Under the pieces are notes generated by a model. It saw nothing but the letters and a program-made list of their open reading frames with translations, was not told the DNA's origin and made no database searches. The position numbers and the translations under genes are program-made. Positions 28,101 through 41,500 of a stretch of DNA of 64,000 bases are shown one piece after another (positions within the stretch are counted from its first letter, which is position 1; every line of letters starts with the position of its first letter). Origin of the DNA: Oxyruncus cristatus (taxonomy: Eukaryota > Chordata > Aves > Passeriformes > Cotingidae); NCBI GenBank assembly GCA_013399855.1, contig VXAY01007404.1:440931-504930 (forward strand), in the 5' to 3' direction.

Positions 28101-30727
28101 GGTAATTTATGAAATTATAATGTGCACTTCACATTCAAAACTGCAAAAATGTATAATATCTCAAAAATGAACTCAATATAATTCTCTGCATCAGAATGTT
28201 TTACAATTACCAACATGAAGTAAATTTCAGACAATAACAGTACAATTTGATATTAAAATAGGAAAGCAATATTTGATATTTTATACAGGCAGATTTTAAT
28301 GATGCCTATGGTTTAAGCTGCCTGTTGTTTCTCATTATTAACCCTTGGTTTGTTTGCTTTACACTTTATAATTCTTTTGGGTGAAATTTCCATTGTGCAG
28401 GCTTTGAATCACATTCACTATAAATATATTTGAAAACTTCTTGTTTAGTTTAATCAGAAAGATTTGGCTATTTCTTATACCACTTTAATTTAAAAGAAAT
28501 AATTTTACCAACAAATCTAATGATACAGTAGACAATATAGAATTAAAGTGTTAGTTCCTTTGTAGGTGAAAACCATTATTTTCCTTTTATTCTGTAAGTC
28601 ACAGAAAGTTTTGCTTTCTACTGCAGGCCGTGGAGATATGTTCCACCACAGTCCCTTATTTTTTTTTTTTTTTATTTCAATTTTGTTCTGGCCCCTTTGA
28701 TGTTAAAGGGAGAGAGATGTAACACAGCGTCTTTCTTATCCGTCCTTCCAATGTTCTTCACCTAACAAAATATTTGTTTCTGAAAATGAATGATTCAAAG
28801 GGCCAGAGATTGTGCATGGTAGCCTCCGCTATCCTGGTTATCCTGGATCCATTCCAGACCCTGGTAAGTGGACAAGGTGCACATCCATTACAGAGGAAGT
28901 TGATGCGGATGGGGCAATCTCAACTAGACCACATGGGACAGACCTGGGAACATAATTGTGCTTTGGAGACACATATCAAGGTCTCCTCCGCATGTTCATT
29001 GCCTGTAGCACAAAAGAAATAGCAGTTTCTCCTGCTGACAAGATGTAACTGTTAACAATGTTTGCAAAAGAACATTACTCCCAGGCTTTCTATCAGGGAC
29101 AAAAACATAGTGAAGACCTTGTCAATGGGAGGTGGTATTAAATCAGAATTCCTCATTCCCAGGCCAACTGACCTAATTGTTATAGCAAACTGCTTTTGAC
29201 ACAACAAAATTAAAGAAAAAGGATATTCAATTAGGAAAAAAGTAGGAAAAAAGGAAGTAAAACCTCAGACTTTGTATCTGCAAATATAGTACTGGAACTA
29301 AAAATATAATAATACCCGAAATAAGATTACCAAGACTATCCTATATATTCTGATGCAATCTTAAATCTGTGCAGGTCAAACTCTTTTTTGCATTGGCTCT
29401 ATATATACTTTTATAACATATGAGAGACCATTGTTGCAACCTTAAAATTGTTACCTAAACCGTAGAGGAAGTGTAAGATGTCACCTCAAGTTTTCTTCAG
29501 TTCTTTTACTTTTTACATGGAATTATGACACACTGGAAGGCAAAACACATCCTAGTAGAGTAAATTATAGAATGTAAATAACAAGAGAATAACTAAATTA
29601 AGTGACTCAGCACTGTCTTTAAGTATTGATTGTGATTAAAACGTAGCCAGGATAAATACATCTGCAAAAAAACTCTTTTTAGTATTTTACAGAGGTTTTA
29701 GACAATGGTAAAGAAAATAGAAAACTAAAGTTTTTTGAAGTTTTATTTTGCTTTGACAATTTTCTGTTTAAGACTCTTTTTTACAAGTATATTAAGCAAT
29801 ATTATATATTGTTATTATATTAAAAATATTTCAAACACTTTGCCCTCATTGTCATGCAGCATAAAGAAGGTTTGTGACTTCATTGTTAGCATTCTGATGG
29901 TGTAGTCAAACTGATGAATTCTTTTTTAATTCAAAGGTTACAAAAATTAAAAGGGATTTAACGAGACGAGTCTTGTCAAATTGTGAAGACACTGTAGTTA
30001 TCCACTCCTTTCCCTGTGGAGAACCACCTAAGAATGATGAATAAGACATCTAGAGTATGTGGGGAATATCAACATCCTGCAGTTCATAAGCAGAAGTGGG
30101 ATAATGCAATCTGTCAAAACAGATTATCAGAAAAAAAAACCAACAAAAAAACAGGATCAAAAAATTTGCAAAGTGTGATTTTTTAATATCTCTTTATCAA
30201 TTTTAAATTGTTAAATGAGATCTGGGCATCCCAAATATAATTTATTGGGAGATGGAACAAGGATCTATGTCTTATCTTCCTTTGCAAATAGATTGTGGTT
30301 CACTGGATATAGCCACAAGTGAACGGAGTTCACTCCCTAGAAGCTTCACCCACAGTGAGTAAACATGGGATCCACAAAATGAAAAGGCGTGAATTAAATC
30401 ATTAATCTCTGATTTCTGGATGATTGGAAACATTCGGAAAAATTCAAGAAATCCGCCAGCAAACATCATAAATAAAGCAAGAAACTTCATAAAATCATAA
30501 CACAGCAACATGTAAGAATTCATATAATCCAAAATATTCTAAATATTTTCAGCATCTTTTTTAGAAATTTAGTGAAAATCGTCATACAAGCACATATGCT
30601 GATAACACAAAAACACACTCTGTGTTACATGTTGGTATAAGCATGTTTGTGCAAACTCCTACAGAATCTCCCTAGTGCCCTGATGCCTTGTCCTGTATTT
30701 TTGAAGAGATGGAAACAAATTAGGATC
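25141..30727. other. Intergenic DNA without recognisable genes
   Basis: The first 180 bases after the gap are somewhat GC- and CpG-richer (GAACCGGCTGAC, TAACCGAGGTACC) and may be the edge of a repeat hidden in the gap. The remainder is AT-rich. Open frames such as 26693-27061 (minus) and 28774-29022 (plus) show no known domain. Confidence 0.65.
30723..30727. repeat. Target-site duplication, left copy (GGATC)
   Basis: GGATC directly precedes the LTR start TGTAAGAAAT and is repeated exactly after the LTR end at 31285-31289. Confidence 0.85.
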
Positions 30728-31284
30728 TGTAAGAAATAAATAAGATGGTTTTATTACAAGCATTAGTTTTCATGGTTGCCTCACGTTGAGGTGCCTGGAG
30801 GTTGTTTTGTTTAATTGTCAGGGACTGGTGGGCTGCCTGCAGTTGCTGGTTGTTGCTTGTAGGTCCACTCACAGTTCCTCACAGTGACAGTGTAAAGGCG
30901 GCCGGAAAGCTTGTAAGGCAGATAGACCAGTCTGGGCTCACTGCCAAGGGACCATGCGGTCGGGACAGGGAAACATCCTGATAGGTCGGAGAAGACAACC
31001 CATAGACTGGTGAAGGAAGGTGAGAGCCAGCCCTGGATGACCCAATCGGATTCAAGAACAAGGTTATATCACCTTTTTAGGAAGAAAAGGAGCAAGGCTT
31101 GACATTGGAGGAGTGAGGGAGTGGTTATGTAAATCAAGGGACCTAAAAAGGACTCGTCCCTCCCATCCACGTGTGCTCTCAGACTCTGGCAGGCGGCTGA
31201 CTGCACCCAGCGCGCTGAGATTAAAGTTCTTTGTTTCACTCTATTTGGCTGTCTTTTGAAATTTAATTAGAGATATTTCTCACA
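30728..31284 (+). mobile_element. Solo LTR of an endogenous retrovirus (557 bp)
   Basis: The element begins TGTAAGAAAT and ends ATTTCTCACA, a 10-base terminal inverted repeat with one mismatch and canonical TG...CA ends. It is flanked by perfect 5-base duplications (GGATC). The + orientation is supported by a TATA-like CTAAAAAG (31143-31150), an octamer-like ATGTAAAT upstream, and an ATTAAA poly-A signal at 31220-31225 about 60 bases before the 3' end. It is GC-richer than its surroundings, as LTRs here tend to be. There is no internal retroviral sequence, so it is the product of LTR-LTR recombination. A 5-base duplication is seen in ERVL-type and some other avian elements; the family is not identified. 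Confidence 0.88.
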
Positions 31285-31289
31285 GGATC
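31285..31289. repeat. Target-site duplication, right copy (GGATC)
   Basis: Exact repeat of 30723-30727, immediately after the CACA end of the LTR. Confidence 0.85.
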
Positions 31290-34200
31290 AGTCCTAACTT
31301 TGCTTGCTTTTTGACTTATGAAATTTGAAGCTATATGAAATGGGATTTTTTTTTTCTCTAAATGGAGAGACTTTCTTCTTTCACACTTCAGATGAAGAAA
31401 ACAAAAGGAGATCATTGTCCATGGGTCCACGAGCTACAAAAATTTTTTGCTCTTGTGACACCCTTCCCAGGCACTTCAGCTTCCCATGAAGCCTGTAGAA
31501 AACTTCAGGGAAAGAATAGAATGAAGGGCATATGCCAATATAGTGCAAAGTATAAAGCTCCCATCTTTGCCAAGAAATTAGAAACCAGTACTAGTTTTGA
31601 TTACTTCTCTGTTCAACCACAAACAGCTGACTTCTTACTCTGTCTCTCTCCATGAGATGCAGATAGTTATTGGAGAAGATTAAGGGTATTGGTGGTACTG
31701 TTTTTGTGTACCACTGTGATGCATATCGACTAGGCCAAAATTTACCCTCAACACTGATTCCCAATGGTAGATGAGACACAATGATTTATGCTACTTTATA
31801 TCCCCTGAAAAATAAAAAAGATGTTTCCAGATAAATGAGGATGAAAACTGGACTTACTGCACAAAAATGTGGTATGTGTATTGGTTTTCCCCTCAGATAA
31901 AATTTAACGTGTAAAATGAATTGGTTTCAAATGCCAGGTCATTAGGCAGCTGGCATACATGGCTATTTTCATAAAAGACTGACCCAGAAAACATATAAAT
32001 AGCATTTGGAAATGACACATAGAGACAAACTGTGATGATTGCTCAGCTTTTCATATGCATGCTTTCAGGAGTGTGCAAATGTTATAAAATTAGACCCATT
32101 TTCTGGTGCCTTACATGCAATTTTCTTCTACTCATTTCTTTATCTCAACTGTTTTGTTAAGTGATCATATTATAAAAAAGATTTTTCCCCACTCAAAGAT
32201 TACAGAAAAGCAGAGCCTAGACTCAAAGACTGACACGGTTTAAGACCTATTTGACAGTGTGGAGACTAAATGGGCTCAGTTACCCAAACATTTTAAGCAG
32301 AGCTATTTTACAAGTGACACTACTCCTCTGGCCTGTAGCCTGTGGCAGGGGCAGAGATGGTGCAAGTCAGTAGAGCAGTCCCCACCCGGTGGTGTTTAGT
32401 CTTGGATGGGTCTCTCTGATTCCCTCTTAGAGTCCTCCCACATGTACACAAATAGTTTCTCTCCTCACATGCTTTTGGGGTCCCTCCTCTATGTACCTCT
32501 CTGAGCAACCTCAGCCCCATCAGCTACTGGTTCCATGGGCAATATCTGACTGAGATTCCTCATTCAAATACCCATAGCCCATGCCTGTGGCTGTTTTGGG
32601 CCCTTCTGAGCTTTTCTTCTCAGCTTCCCCTGGCTGCAGGGGCCATCAGCAAAGGCAAAGCAGCACTGCAAGCTGCATGCAATGGGCACTCAAGCCCCCC
32701 TCAAGTGTCAACCCGAGACTGGATCCTGAAGTATCCTCGTTTGATGGGCAGAGCTAGTTAGTTCCACCACCACCTTCTGAACAACACAGGCATACAACAG
32801 CTTCCTCTTAGCAACCCAGCACTAATAAAAAAGAAAAAAAAAGTTTTATTATACTGAATCATTAAAGACCAAACCTAAGAATTAACCTAAAAAACCCTAA
32901 TAATTGAATTTTTTTTAAAAAAAAGTTCTTCTTGGTAGGTAATACTGTTTATTTCTCCAAATGAAACTATTCTCTCGAAAGAGAAGAAAATAAAGAGCAA
33001 GAGCTTACTCCCAAATGCAGTACCTACAAGCATGGGTTTGTTGCATATATGAAACCTTCAAAGACACTCTGAAATATAAATTTATATTCACATTTGCCAG
33101 ATATATTATACAAACTGAAAAAGTAAATAATTTAAAGATGTGAATAACTGGTAAGTTGTAATAAATCATGGCTTTTTGCTTTTCTCTGCATTGGGTTTTT
33201 GCTTGCTTATTCCTTTTTTTTTTTTTGATAGATAGCCTCTCCAGAATAATAGCTGATTTCTAAGTGAAGAAATACTGCTTAAGTCTGAGCTACTACAATC
33301 TGATTCAGTCCATTTTGATTCAAATGAAAACAAGACAGCACAGCAAAAACTGTTGCATCATAAAAATGATAGACTGTACTCCTGAGCATTACTAATCATA
33401 AATGTCAGAGAGAGTAAAAAGTACTCTATTTCAGTAGGATATCTCAAGATACACTCTTTTGGAACAATTTCAGTGGCCTTTCACAGGTAACAACTTTAGA
33501 TTTCTAGGAATTCATAATTGTTGCATGTAGGCTTACTATTTTTTACGTCTGGATATGTTGGAGCAATGCTCACTACAAGTAAACCAGGGAAATGAAATGA
33601 ACCTACAGTTGATGTGGCAGAACCTCTGGAGAATTAATTGATGCCAATAAAAGACTAAATCATATTTACCTGTAATGAGTGAAAAATGTGAGGGTTTTAA
33701 TGTATATGTGACAAAATCAAAGGAAACTCTGAAATGAGGTAATAAAGAAAACTTAGTTCTGATTCAATGTTTTCTCATATCCAAAAGTTGGAGGCTTCTT
33801 TTCTTTCTTCATCACGTAGCATTTAGGATTTACATGTGATAGTATGACACCATAATATTATGATATTACAATCATATCGATCACAAATCTTAGTAATCAC
33901 ATGGAGGAAAAGTGTTCTAGCAGTCAGCTGTGTTAAGCAGGGATTCAAAATGCGTAGGTAAAATGTTAACTGAAGCTTTGTTTTTCGGGTTTTTTTTTTA
34001 AATCTACTGGAAAATATGAAGAAAAGTCAATTCCTTTGGTCAACATTATTCCTCTAGTGCAATCTAGAGACAAATGATTTTAAGAAGGTTCTTATATTAT
34101 AATTCAAAGTAATCAGTACCAAGAGGATAAATAGCATGTTTTTTTAAGAATTTCAAACATTATTTTAATTATTTAATCTATGAAACATCTTTGTTTCGGT

Positions 34201-35286
34201 CTAATTTCCTTTACTGGAATCATCTTTCTTTACCTAAAATGCAAAACATTCTGAACAGAGGAACTGCGACCTGTTTGTAGATGTCTTTAAGTAATTTATT
34301 AGCTCTGGGCAGAAAGAGAGTGATTTAGACTCCACATGCTAGTTACCTTTCTTACAGTGTTGTAAAACATAGATGCCTTTCTCTTTCCACTGAATATTGA
34401 GGGAGCCTGTGTAGGTACATTACACTAGGTGTTTAATTTTCAGGTGCTTAAATTAATAAATGCCGTCTTAAGAAAAAATGGGAACCTCAGGCTTTATATT
34501 ATTAAAAGCAAAAATACTATCAGTGCCATAAAATAAACATTCACAGGCATGAAAAAGAATTAGATAAACTCTTAGGTTATTACCAGACCTACAATATCTA
34601 TGAGTTCACAATAAACACTGTAATATTTCAGTTTGTAGTCACCATTTTTCAATAAAAGAACTTTATTTCAATACTATGGTTTGTTGTTCTGGTGATAAAA
34701 TTAATTTTATACCTCATTGTTCAGTTGTATTTAGCTGACGATGATTCTAGTAGTAGAATTAATTGACAAAAATAGTATTAATAAGGGTAATGTAATAAAA
34801 TAGTAAAAAGCTAAAAAGAGAGCAAAAAAAAAAAACAAAAAAGCAAAATATACATTTTGGACACTGATATATCTTGTTAAAGTGACAGTGGGTGCTGAGG
34901 AAAAGCACTGGATGTTTTTTACTCAGTAGAAACTGCGAATGAGTTTGATTTAACTGAGGTGAGAGGCTGCAAATTGATTTCTTGATTCGTTTAGGAGACA
35001 GTCAGAGATAGCATATAGAAAACCCTGGAGAGAAGAGGGCAGCATCATTGTTTCCTTCCTTAATATGTGTAAAAGGTTGGAACTTTGTCAAGTGGCAGCA
35101 AGTTCATCTGTGTAAAAGGCACTGTAAGGTATTTGCCCATCAGACACATGGATTGCTTGGTGCAAGGCAGCACCATGGGTGACAACCTCAGTAGCAGCTT
35201 GCTGCCTCCCACAGCTGGGGGAAGAAGATAACTGGGATTCTGAGCCAGCCCAGCCCTGCAGCCAGTCACACCACTGAGCTCAGGCA
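31290..35286. other. Intergenic DNA without recognisable genes
   Basis: Includes a GC-richer block at about 32315-32760 that is followed by an A-rich stretch containing AATAAA (about 32823-32845). A second GC-richer block lies at about 35090-35286, abutting the short LTR. Neither encodes a recognisable protein. Confidence 0.6.
32315..32845. other. GC-rich block ending in AATAAA plus A-rich tail, possible old retroposon
   Basis: About 450 bases of clearly higher GC content end in CTAATAAAAAAGAAAAAAAA. An A-rich end after a poly-A signal is what a retroposed transcript would leave on the + strand. I found no flanking duplication, and no protein or RNA family is recognisable. Confidence 0.25.
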
Positions 35287-35465
35287 TGCGGGATAGACAT
35301 GTGCTGCTGACAAATCACGGGGGGTTTATTAGTCAAAAGCTGGTCTGTCTTGCCTGGTATTGCTTCGTGAAGTTAACAGTTAGTTAAAGATTGGTTTGAA
35401 ATTCCTTAACAATTAGTTATAACTCGGTTTAAAAAAGATCAAATGTAAGGATGAATATTCCCACA
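35287..35465 (-). mobile_element. Short LTR with adjoining polypurine tract, endogenous retrovirus remnant
   Basis: On the + strand it starts TGCGGGATA and ends TATTCCCACA, an imperfect terminal inverted repeat with TG...CA ends. On the minus strand an AATAAA followed by CCCCCCGTG lies in the 3' half. Directly beyond 35465 the minus strand reads as a polypurine run (GAGAGGGGGA, 35466-35475), the position of the polypurine tract next to a 3' LTR. No target duplication was found and no viral gene can be read farther right, so this would be a heavily deleted provirus end. At 179 bp it is short for a retroviral LTR. Confidence 0.4.
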
Positions 35466-38400
35466 TCCCCCTCTCAAGAGAGGGAATGAATTTAAAGAAA
35501 ACAAGTTTTGAAAAAATAAAATCTTAAACTTTATCGTTTTCACATACAAAACCAGCTGCTTTAATTTTTAAATACCAACATATTTATAAACAATGGTCAT
35601 AAAATACCACAGAAACAATTTTCTATTTTTCTAAAAAAAGTTTCATTCAAGTACCTAACACTGACAACACAATGACTTAAAGATTTTTAGAGGGCATACC
35701 TCAACAGTAATTGCTTTATATTTACAGGACATTAGTTAGCTAGCTATAGACATGTAATGGCAAGTTTGCATAGAGGTCTGTAGGTTTAAAACTATTTATC
35801 ATTTTTTTTTAATAAATTATATAAATATATACAAATATATAAAAGATAATTTGATAGCATGCTCATTAGATCACATATACGCTCTTCAGTTTGCAAACAT
35901 CAGTTGGTGTTCTTTTTTTGGTCTATTACAGAGGCACAACCTGACTGTACAGGAATAGTTTACCAGTGATGCTAGGAATGTGTTACAAAGTATCCCTTTT
36001 AGTGTTGGAAGCTATTTTATACGATGAACTTCTGAACTAATTCTAGAAGTATGCATACATTTAGTTCCTGTTCTGTTTTTCAGTAGTCATAATGCACTCT
36101 AACTCATCCATTTCTGCATCTGTGATAAAGAAAACAAAAATAATTATAGCTTCTTTCACTTGCAATTTTCTTGCAGGTTACAATTATAGCAGGGGAATTT
36201 TATTGCCAGATTTTGTAATTAATTTACCATTTGCTGACAGTATAAGTAAAACCCATAGAGTTCAATTTACTCCACTGAACTCAACCCAGTCAAAGATCTC
36301 CTTCTATAAAGAAAATCAAGAAGGATCTTAGTTATCAGATGGATAAAGGGATTAAGCTCTGAGTATTTGCTATTTTGCATTGTGATATTTATATATCAGT
36401 TAGGATATTGTGCTAAAATAATATAACATTATGTTATCTTAAAATTATAATTTTATTTCAGTTAATTTCATCCCTCTGCTTCTTATACAGAATTACATTC
36501 AGTAGTTTTGGGGATATCATAGAAGCATTCTAAAGAGAAATGAGCATTTGGATTTAGATCTAATGGTGTTGGAAGTAGTTCTTAGATATCATATTAAGTT
36601 GCTCAACATACTCAACACTATACAACAAAAAGCCCTGTGACCGTAGGCTTCAAAAGAAACCATATTTACTAAGGAGTTGAAGCCATAAACATGCTGCAAG
36701 CAACCCAGTCACCATCCTACCTTATCAGGCATTTTCTCCTTTCAAAGCCTCTCCTCTATTGTCCAAGTAGTAAATAAAATGGCAAAAAAAAAAAAAAAAA
36801 AATCGAGCAGCTTTTTAGTTTTGAAGTTTATTTCTGAGGGGTTTTTGTTTGTTTGTTTGTTTTAGTTTGTTCAACTCATAGCATACAATTTCTCCATTCA
36901 AAGAACAAGAGGGACTTACTGGGGCAGCAAAAGTGTCTGGTGTTAGACAGGAGAGAGGGGAAAGGCAGGCTAAAGTCACGGTGCCATTGAAAAAAGTTGT
37001 GAAACTCTAAGCAATAAACTGTAAACTGTCCTTCAAGAGGATTGCAGAAGAGCAAGGTAGTCCTCTAAGGGGATAAAAAGGGGACTCTTACAATTTATTT
37101 GCCATTAATGACAAAACCCTCCTGAATTTTCAATACTGAACAATGTTCTAGTGAAAGCTGGTGAAAGTGCTCTTCAAGGTGAAGTGCTTTCATTACAGAG
37201 GAATTATGTGCCCTGTGTATTAAATCAGTTGCTGTTTCCACAAAGATGGCATTGTAAGACTGAATTGCAAGAATCCTGATAACAGATCATATTTTGGTTT
37301 AAGGTTTCCTTTTCACAAACCTTGCTTGGTCTCTATTTGATCCCCGCTGCAAACAGTTCAACATCCAGTTTGATATCAATATTTGGAAAAAAAAAAAAAA
37401 GTGGTTTGATCCACGGATAAAAAATGCCTGCCATCTTTTCTTGTTTAATATGAACCAGCTGGATTTGTATGAGATCATTTCTTTCCCTTCTCATTCTCTT
37501 TCACAGAGAAATATATTCCTTTTCTCTGGAAGGCTGTGTGTGAATGTTTCATGCAACTGTTTCTTTCAATTTTACCTAATCCTTCTTGACACTATTTCAG
37601 CAATGAGTATAATCAACACATTAGATTTATTTGTTACTCTACAGAGGAGAGCTTATTTTAATGTTCTACTAAGAAAACTTGAAACCTTTGTATTTCTTTA
37701 TTTGGAAAATGATGCTTTCTATCCAGTGGGGATTTTTTGTTTTGTTTTCACATTGCTATGCTAGTGCTCTTAGAATGGATAATGGCCCTGGCCCCTTCCC
37801 AGAGAGCGGGATTTCTGTGCTGTGTTTAAGGTTCCATAGCTCCATGCCAATACCCTGTCCCTGTTTCTACTCCTTTGATACTACACAGTGAGGGTGAAAT
37901 AGTACAATAACATAATCAGCATTAGTGGCTTCTATTTTGAGTCATATTTCAGTTACAGGCAAGAAGGTCAAAAAAGTAATTTGAAGGAAAATGAGAGTGA
38001 AAATGTACAGAATTTACTTTCCTGGCTGACAGGCACTGGCAATAACAGCAAGAACTCAGGACTAAAACGTTTTTATTGTTCTTTTGTATATGCTTCTCTG
38101 TAGCAAAACCCTGAAAACAGGGAATAATCCCAGTTTCTTTCTTCTTGAATTTTCAGCCAGTTGTCTAAGTACTTTGATTTTTTTTCAAACAAAGCTCTAA
38201 TAAAATTATGATGCATTACTGAATGAAATTTCATCCAAGTTAAACAAGAACATGTCTGTATTTTGCCAATACCTTGCAAAGAAAACGCATATGACGTACT
38301 TTGTGAAAGCTGTTAAGTATATTTCTGTGATTTAGACTCTAGCTTTAAGAGTGGCCCTTGGTTCTGAATGTCTGGAGGACAGATATTTTCATTAAAATTA

Positions 38401-38519
38401 ATGCTTACAGTTGGAGACTAAATAGGCTGTTGCACATGCAATACAAAGTTCATATGCTCTGTGATAGCCTTTTGAGAGAAAAAAACCAAAAAACATATAA
38501 CTAAAAGTCAAACCCATAT

Positions 38520-38520
38520 N
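38520..38520. other. Single undetermined base (N)
   Basis: One isolated N in intergenic DNA. Confidence 0.99.
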
Positions 38521-41500
38521 AATTCAGACTGTGGTATATCTAACTATTTCTTGTTTTCTTTTGTCAACAATCTTGTCACTTTTGTTAACAATCTTCTTTT
38601 TATTTGCCTGAATAGTTTTCCATATCCTGTTGCCTCTCATACCATTTATCTACTGTTTACAAGTCCCAGACAGAAAACTATAAAAGGACCAAAACTACCT
38701 GGAATGATTGGAGATAACTGGAACGAGTCAAAATACAAATCCAGGGACAAAATCTAATGGCATGATGAGCTCCCATCTGGGGAGAAACATAGATGTCAAT
38801 CTGCTCTTTGAATTTAATATGCAGGGGAAACTTGCAGGTTCAATATCCTATTGAAAGCTGGAACTAGAATTAAAATACAGGAAAAGAATGAAATAAAGGA
38901 ACATGGAAGCTGTAGTGGCAATTCCCATTTGAGGTGGTCTTTTCACATTTTCAGGGTTAAAATAAATAACTTGTATACTTAGGAATCTCATGAAAAAGTA
39001 ATACAGAATTCATTAATTGAGGGAATTAAATGAAATACAATTTGTTCTCTAAGACATTTGAAGTTATAGGTAGATTTGATGATTAAAATGTCCCTATCCT
39101 CTTACTAGTGCAATGTTCCCAAAGAATGTTTATTATATCTATAGTATTTACCAATGCTATTTAGAGAAGTTGCAGTGCAGGAGGCCTGGTTTACGATTTC
39201 AATCTGCCCAGTTCCTAAATGTGGCATAAAGCAGAAGGTGTGGGGAAGGAGGGAAAAATCAGACAGAAAAAAACCCTGTTACCATTCTCAGAGTTAGTGG
39301 GTGATCTTAAATCAATTCTAAGATTTTCAGTTTGTGATCAAGAAGCTGAGAAGTAGGGCATTGTCTGAACTAAGCCAATATATAGTTATTTTTTATTACT
39401 TAGTTTTGTCACATCCATCTTGACACCACCCAGCATAACTGTTGACTAGGCCATACTCTTAATCCAAAAGTATGAAGTGACCCTAAGTAAATCATGATAC
39501 CCATGACAAAATGATGTGGTTCATAACACATTGTTCCAAAGACTTCTCCTTCAGTCTTGCTGTTCCATATTTGGTTACCTCAGCACTGCTACTGCAAATT
39601 ATGTCTGTGGAATGGGAACAATAACAATTGAGTCTAGTCCCATTGTTTTCACTAGATTGTAAATTTATAAGTATGCCATCCTCTCTTTCTGTTAAATCCA
39701 CATGGCCTTTATGGAGCTTAAGAGCTAAATTGGGGATTTTTAAAAAAAAAAATCTTAATAAATTAATAACATAACTCATAACCTCCATTAACACTAGTGT
39801 TACCATACCCTGGTTTCCTGATCCTTTTCATTCTCTTTGACTTTTTGATGGGCTTACTATCTAACATACTTTTGAGACAGTTTGGAGCAATCAAAGCCCA
39901 TTTTTCGCTAACTAAGGAACTGACACTTATTTATTAAATATATATAATCCATTGACTTTATAGATCTAAATAATTTAAGATCATTACTGTCTGCAGGATA
40001 TGAGTTCTGGCTTATATAAACTAGTGAATTAAGTCTTTGTCCATTGAGTTACTATGGCAACTTCATGGACTTTCCAGTTTCAGTTGGCTTGCAATGAATT
40101 AAAGTCAGAAACTCGGACAGACTCCTGAAAGAAAAGGAATTATGTGGACGATATTGGCTTTAAAGAAGTGAGATATCCATAGAAACCTATTACAGTAATT
40201 TCTTTTGTAAAAACTTATTTGAGGGGGAAATTTAAACATTTAGTGATGATTTAGTGAATCATGGTATCTCTGAAAGTTCATGCATGTTTATATGCGTTGA
40301 AGTTATGCACTCAGCTGCACAGGAACAAAAGAATGCTCTAGAGCCTGATGAAGGAAAGGAAATGTCTATGAAGCAGGCATGTCAATGGCCAGGTCCAAGG
40401 CCAAGACGTGATTTGAAAATATCCACTCATTTCAATGAACTCTGAAGCACAATTTCTTCACTGCAAATTTTTGTGTACCACTGTGAAGGGATTAATTTTG
40501 AAAGAAGTACCCAAAGTCTTGTACATAACTTTTAGAAAATATGAAGAGGTCTCCTATATCCTATGCTGAGATTTTATTAAAACATTACTTTCTGGAGGAA
40601 TTTCTTCCATGTCTCTCACAAACATAGTAATTAACACAGTGAGGGATGGGAATTACAATCTATGCTTTTTTTTACTGCTCTTCACGAGTTGCTGGCTGAA
40701 TTTAGAGACACATATAGAAGTTACTAATATAAATTGGTAATGGTCATAGCAGAAATAGTTGTGGTCATATTTTACTAACTAAACACCATAAGACTCTAAT
40801 TTTTATAGGAAAGTTTCGAAGATCAAACATTGGTTATTATATAGCGGTTTCTATTTAAGAAAATCAATATAGATAATGATGTGAAACTAGTTGTATACAT
40901 TCAATTTTACCCATCATATATTTCAAATATTTTCAGATTTTCGTATTTTGTTTTGTTTGGTGTTGTTTAGTTTCTGGGTTACGTTTTTGTTTGGTGGGGT
41001 TTTTTTAAAGTTTACCTTGTTACTTTGTTTCTTTATTCAGAATTTTTTTCCAGCAAATTAATATTTCACCTTTACATATTCTTACTTAAAATAAACACAC
41101 AATTCCTGGGAATTTCAGCTCTTTAAACACGTATCATGTGTGGATATATTGGCTATTTGCAAAGACCTCATGTTTCTTAGATCCACTCCCAAGTCTCCTG
41201 CTTGTCAACAGAGTTCTTCATAGATCTTTGAAATCTTCTCAGATTGTGTCTGCCTTCCATGAACTCTGCTCGTTTCTTGAGTGCAAAACTTCCTTTGGAA
41301 GTACGTGTTGGGCCACATTATCGTGAAGGTCTGATGACAATAACTTCTGTGGTCTTCTTAATGCTTTCTCTTACCTCCGTTGTTCTGGAGGAACTACTTT
41401 GACCATGCAGAACACCACACTAATGTCACAGCATCAACACCAGCCTTTGGTGTTTCTAATATTATTTTGAAATAACTGTGAGAGTACATCATACGTAACA

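Noticed and set aside
30272..30532. 86-codon minus-strand frame with hydrophobic segments
   Set aside because: Hydrophobic residues alone are not evidence of a receptor; no conserved motif found.
31362..31655. 97-codon open frame next to the solo LTR
   Set aside because: Outside the LTR, no retroviral or host domain recognisable.
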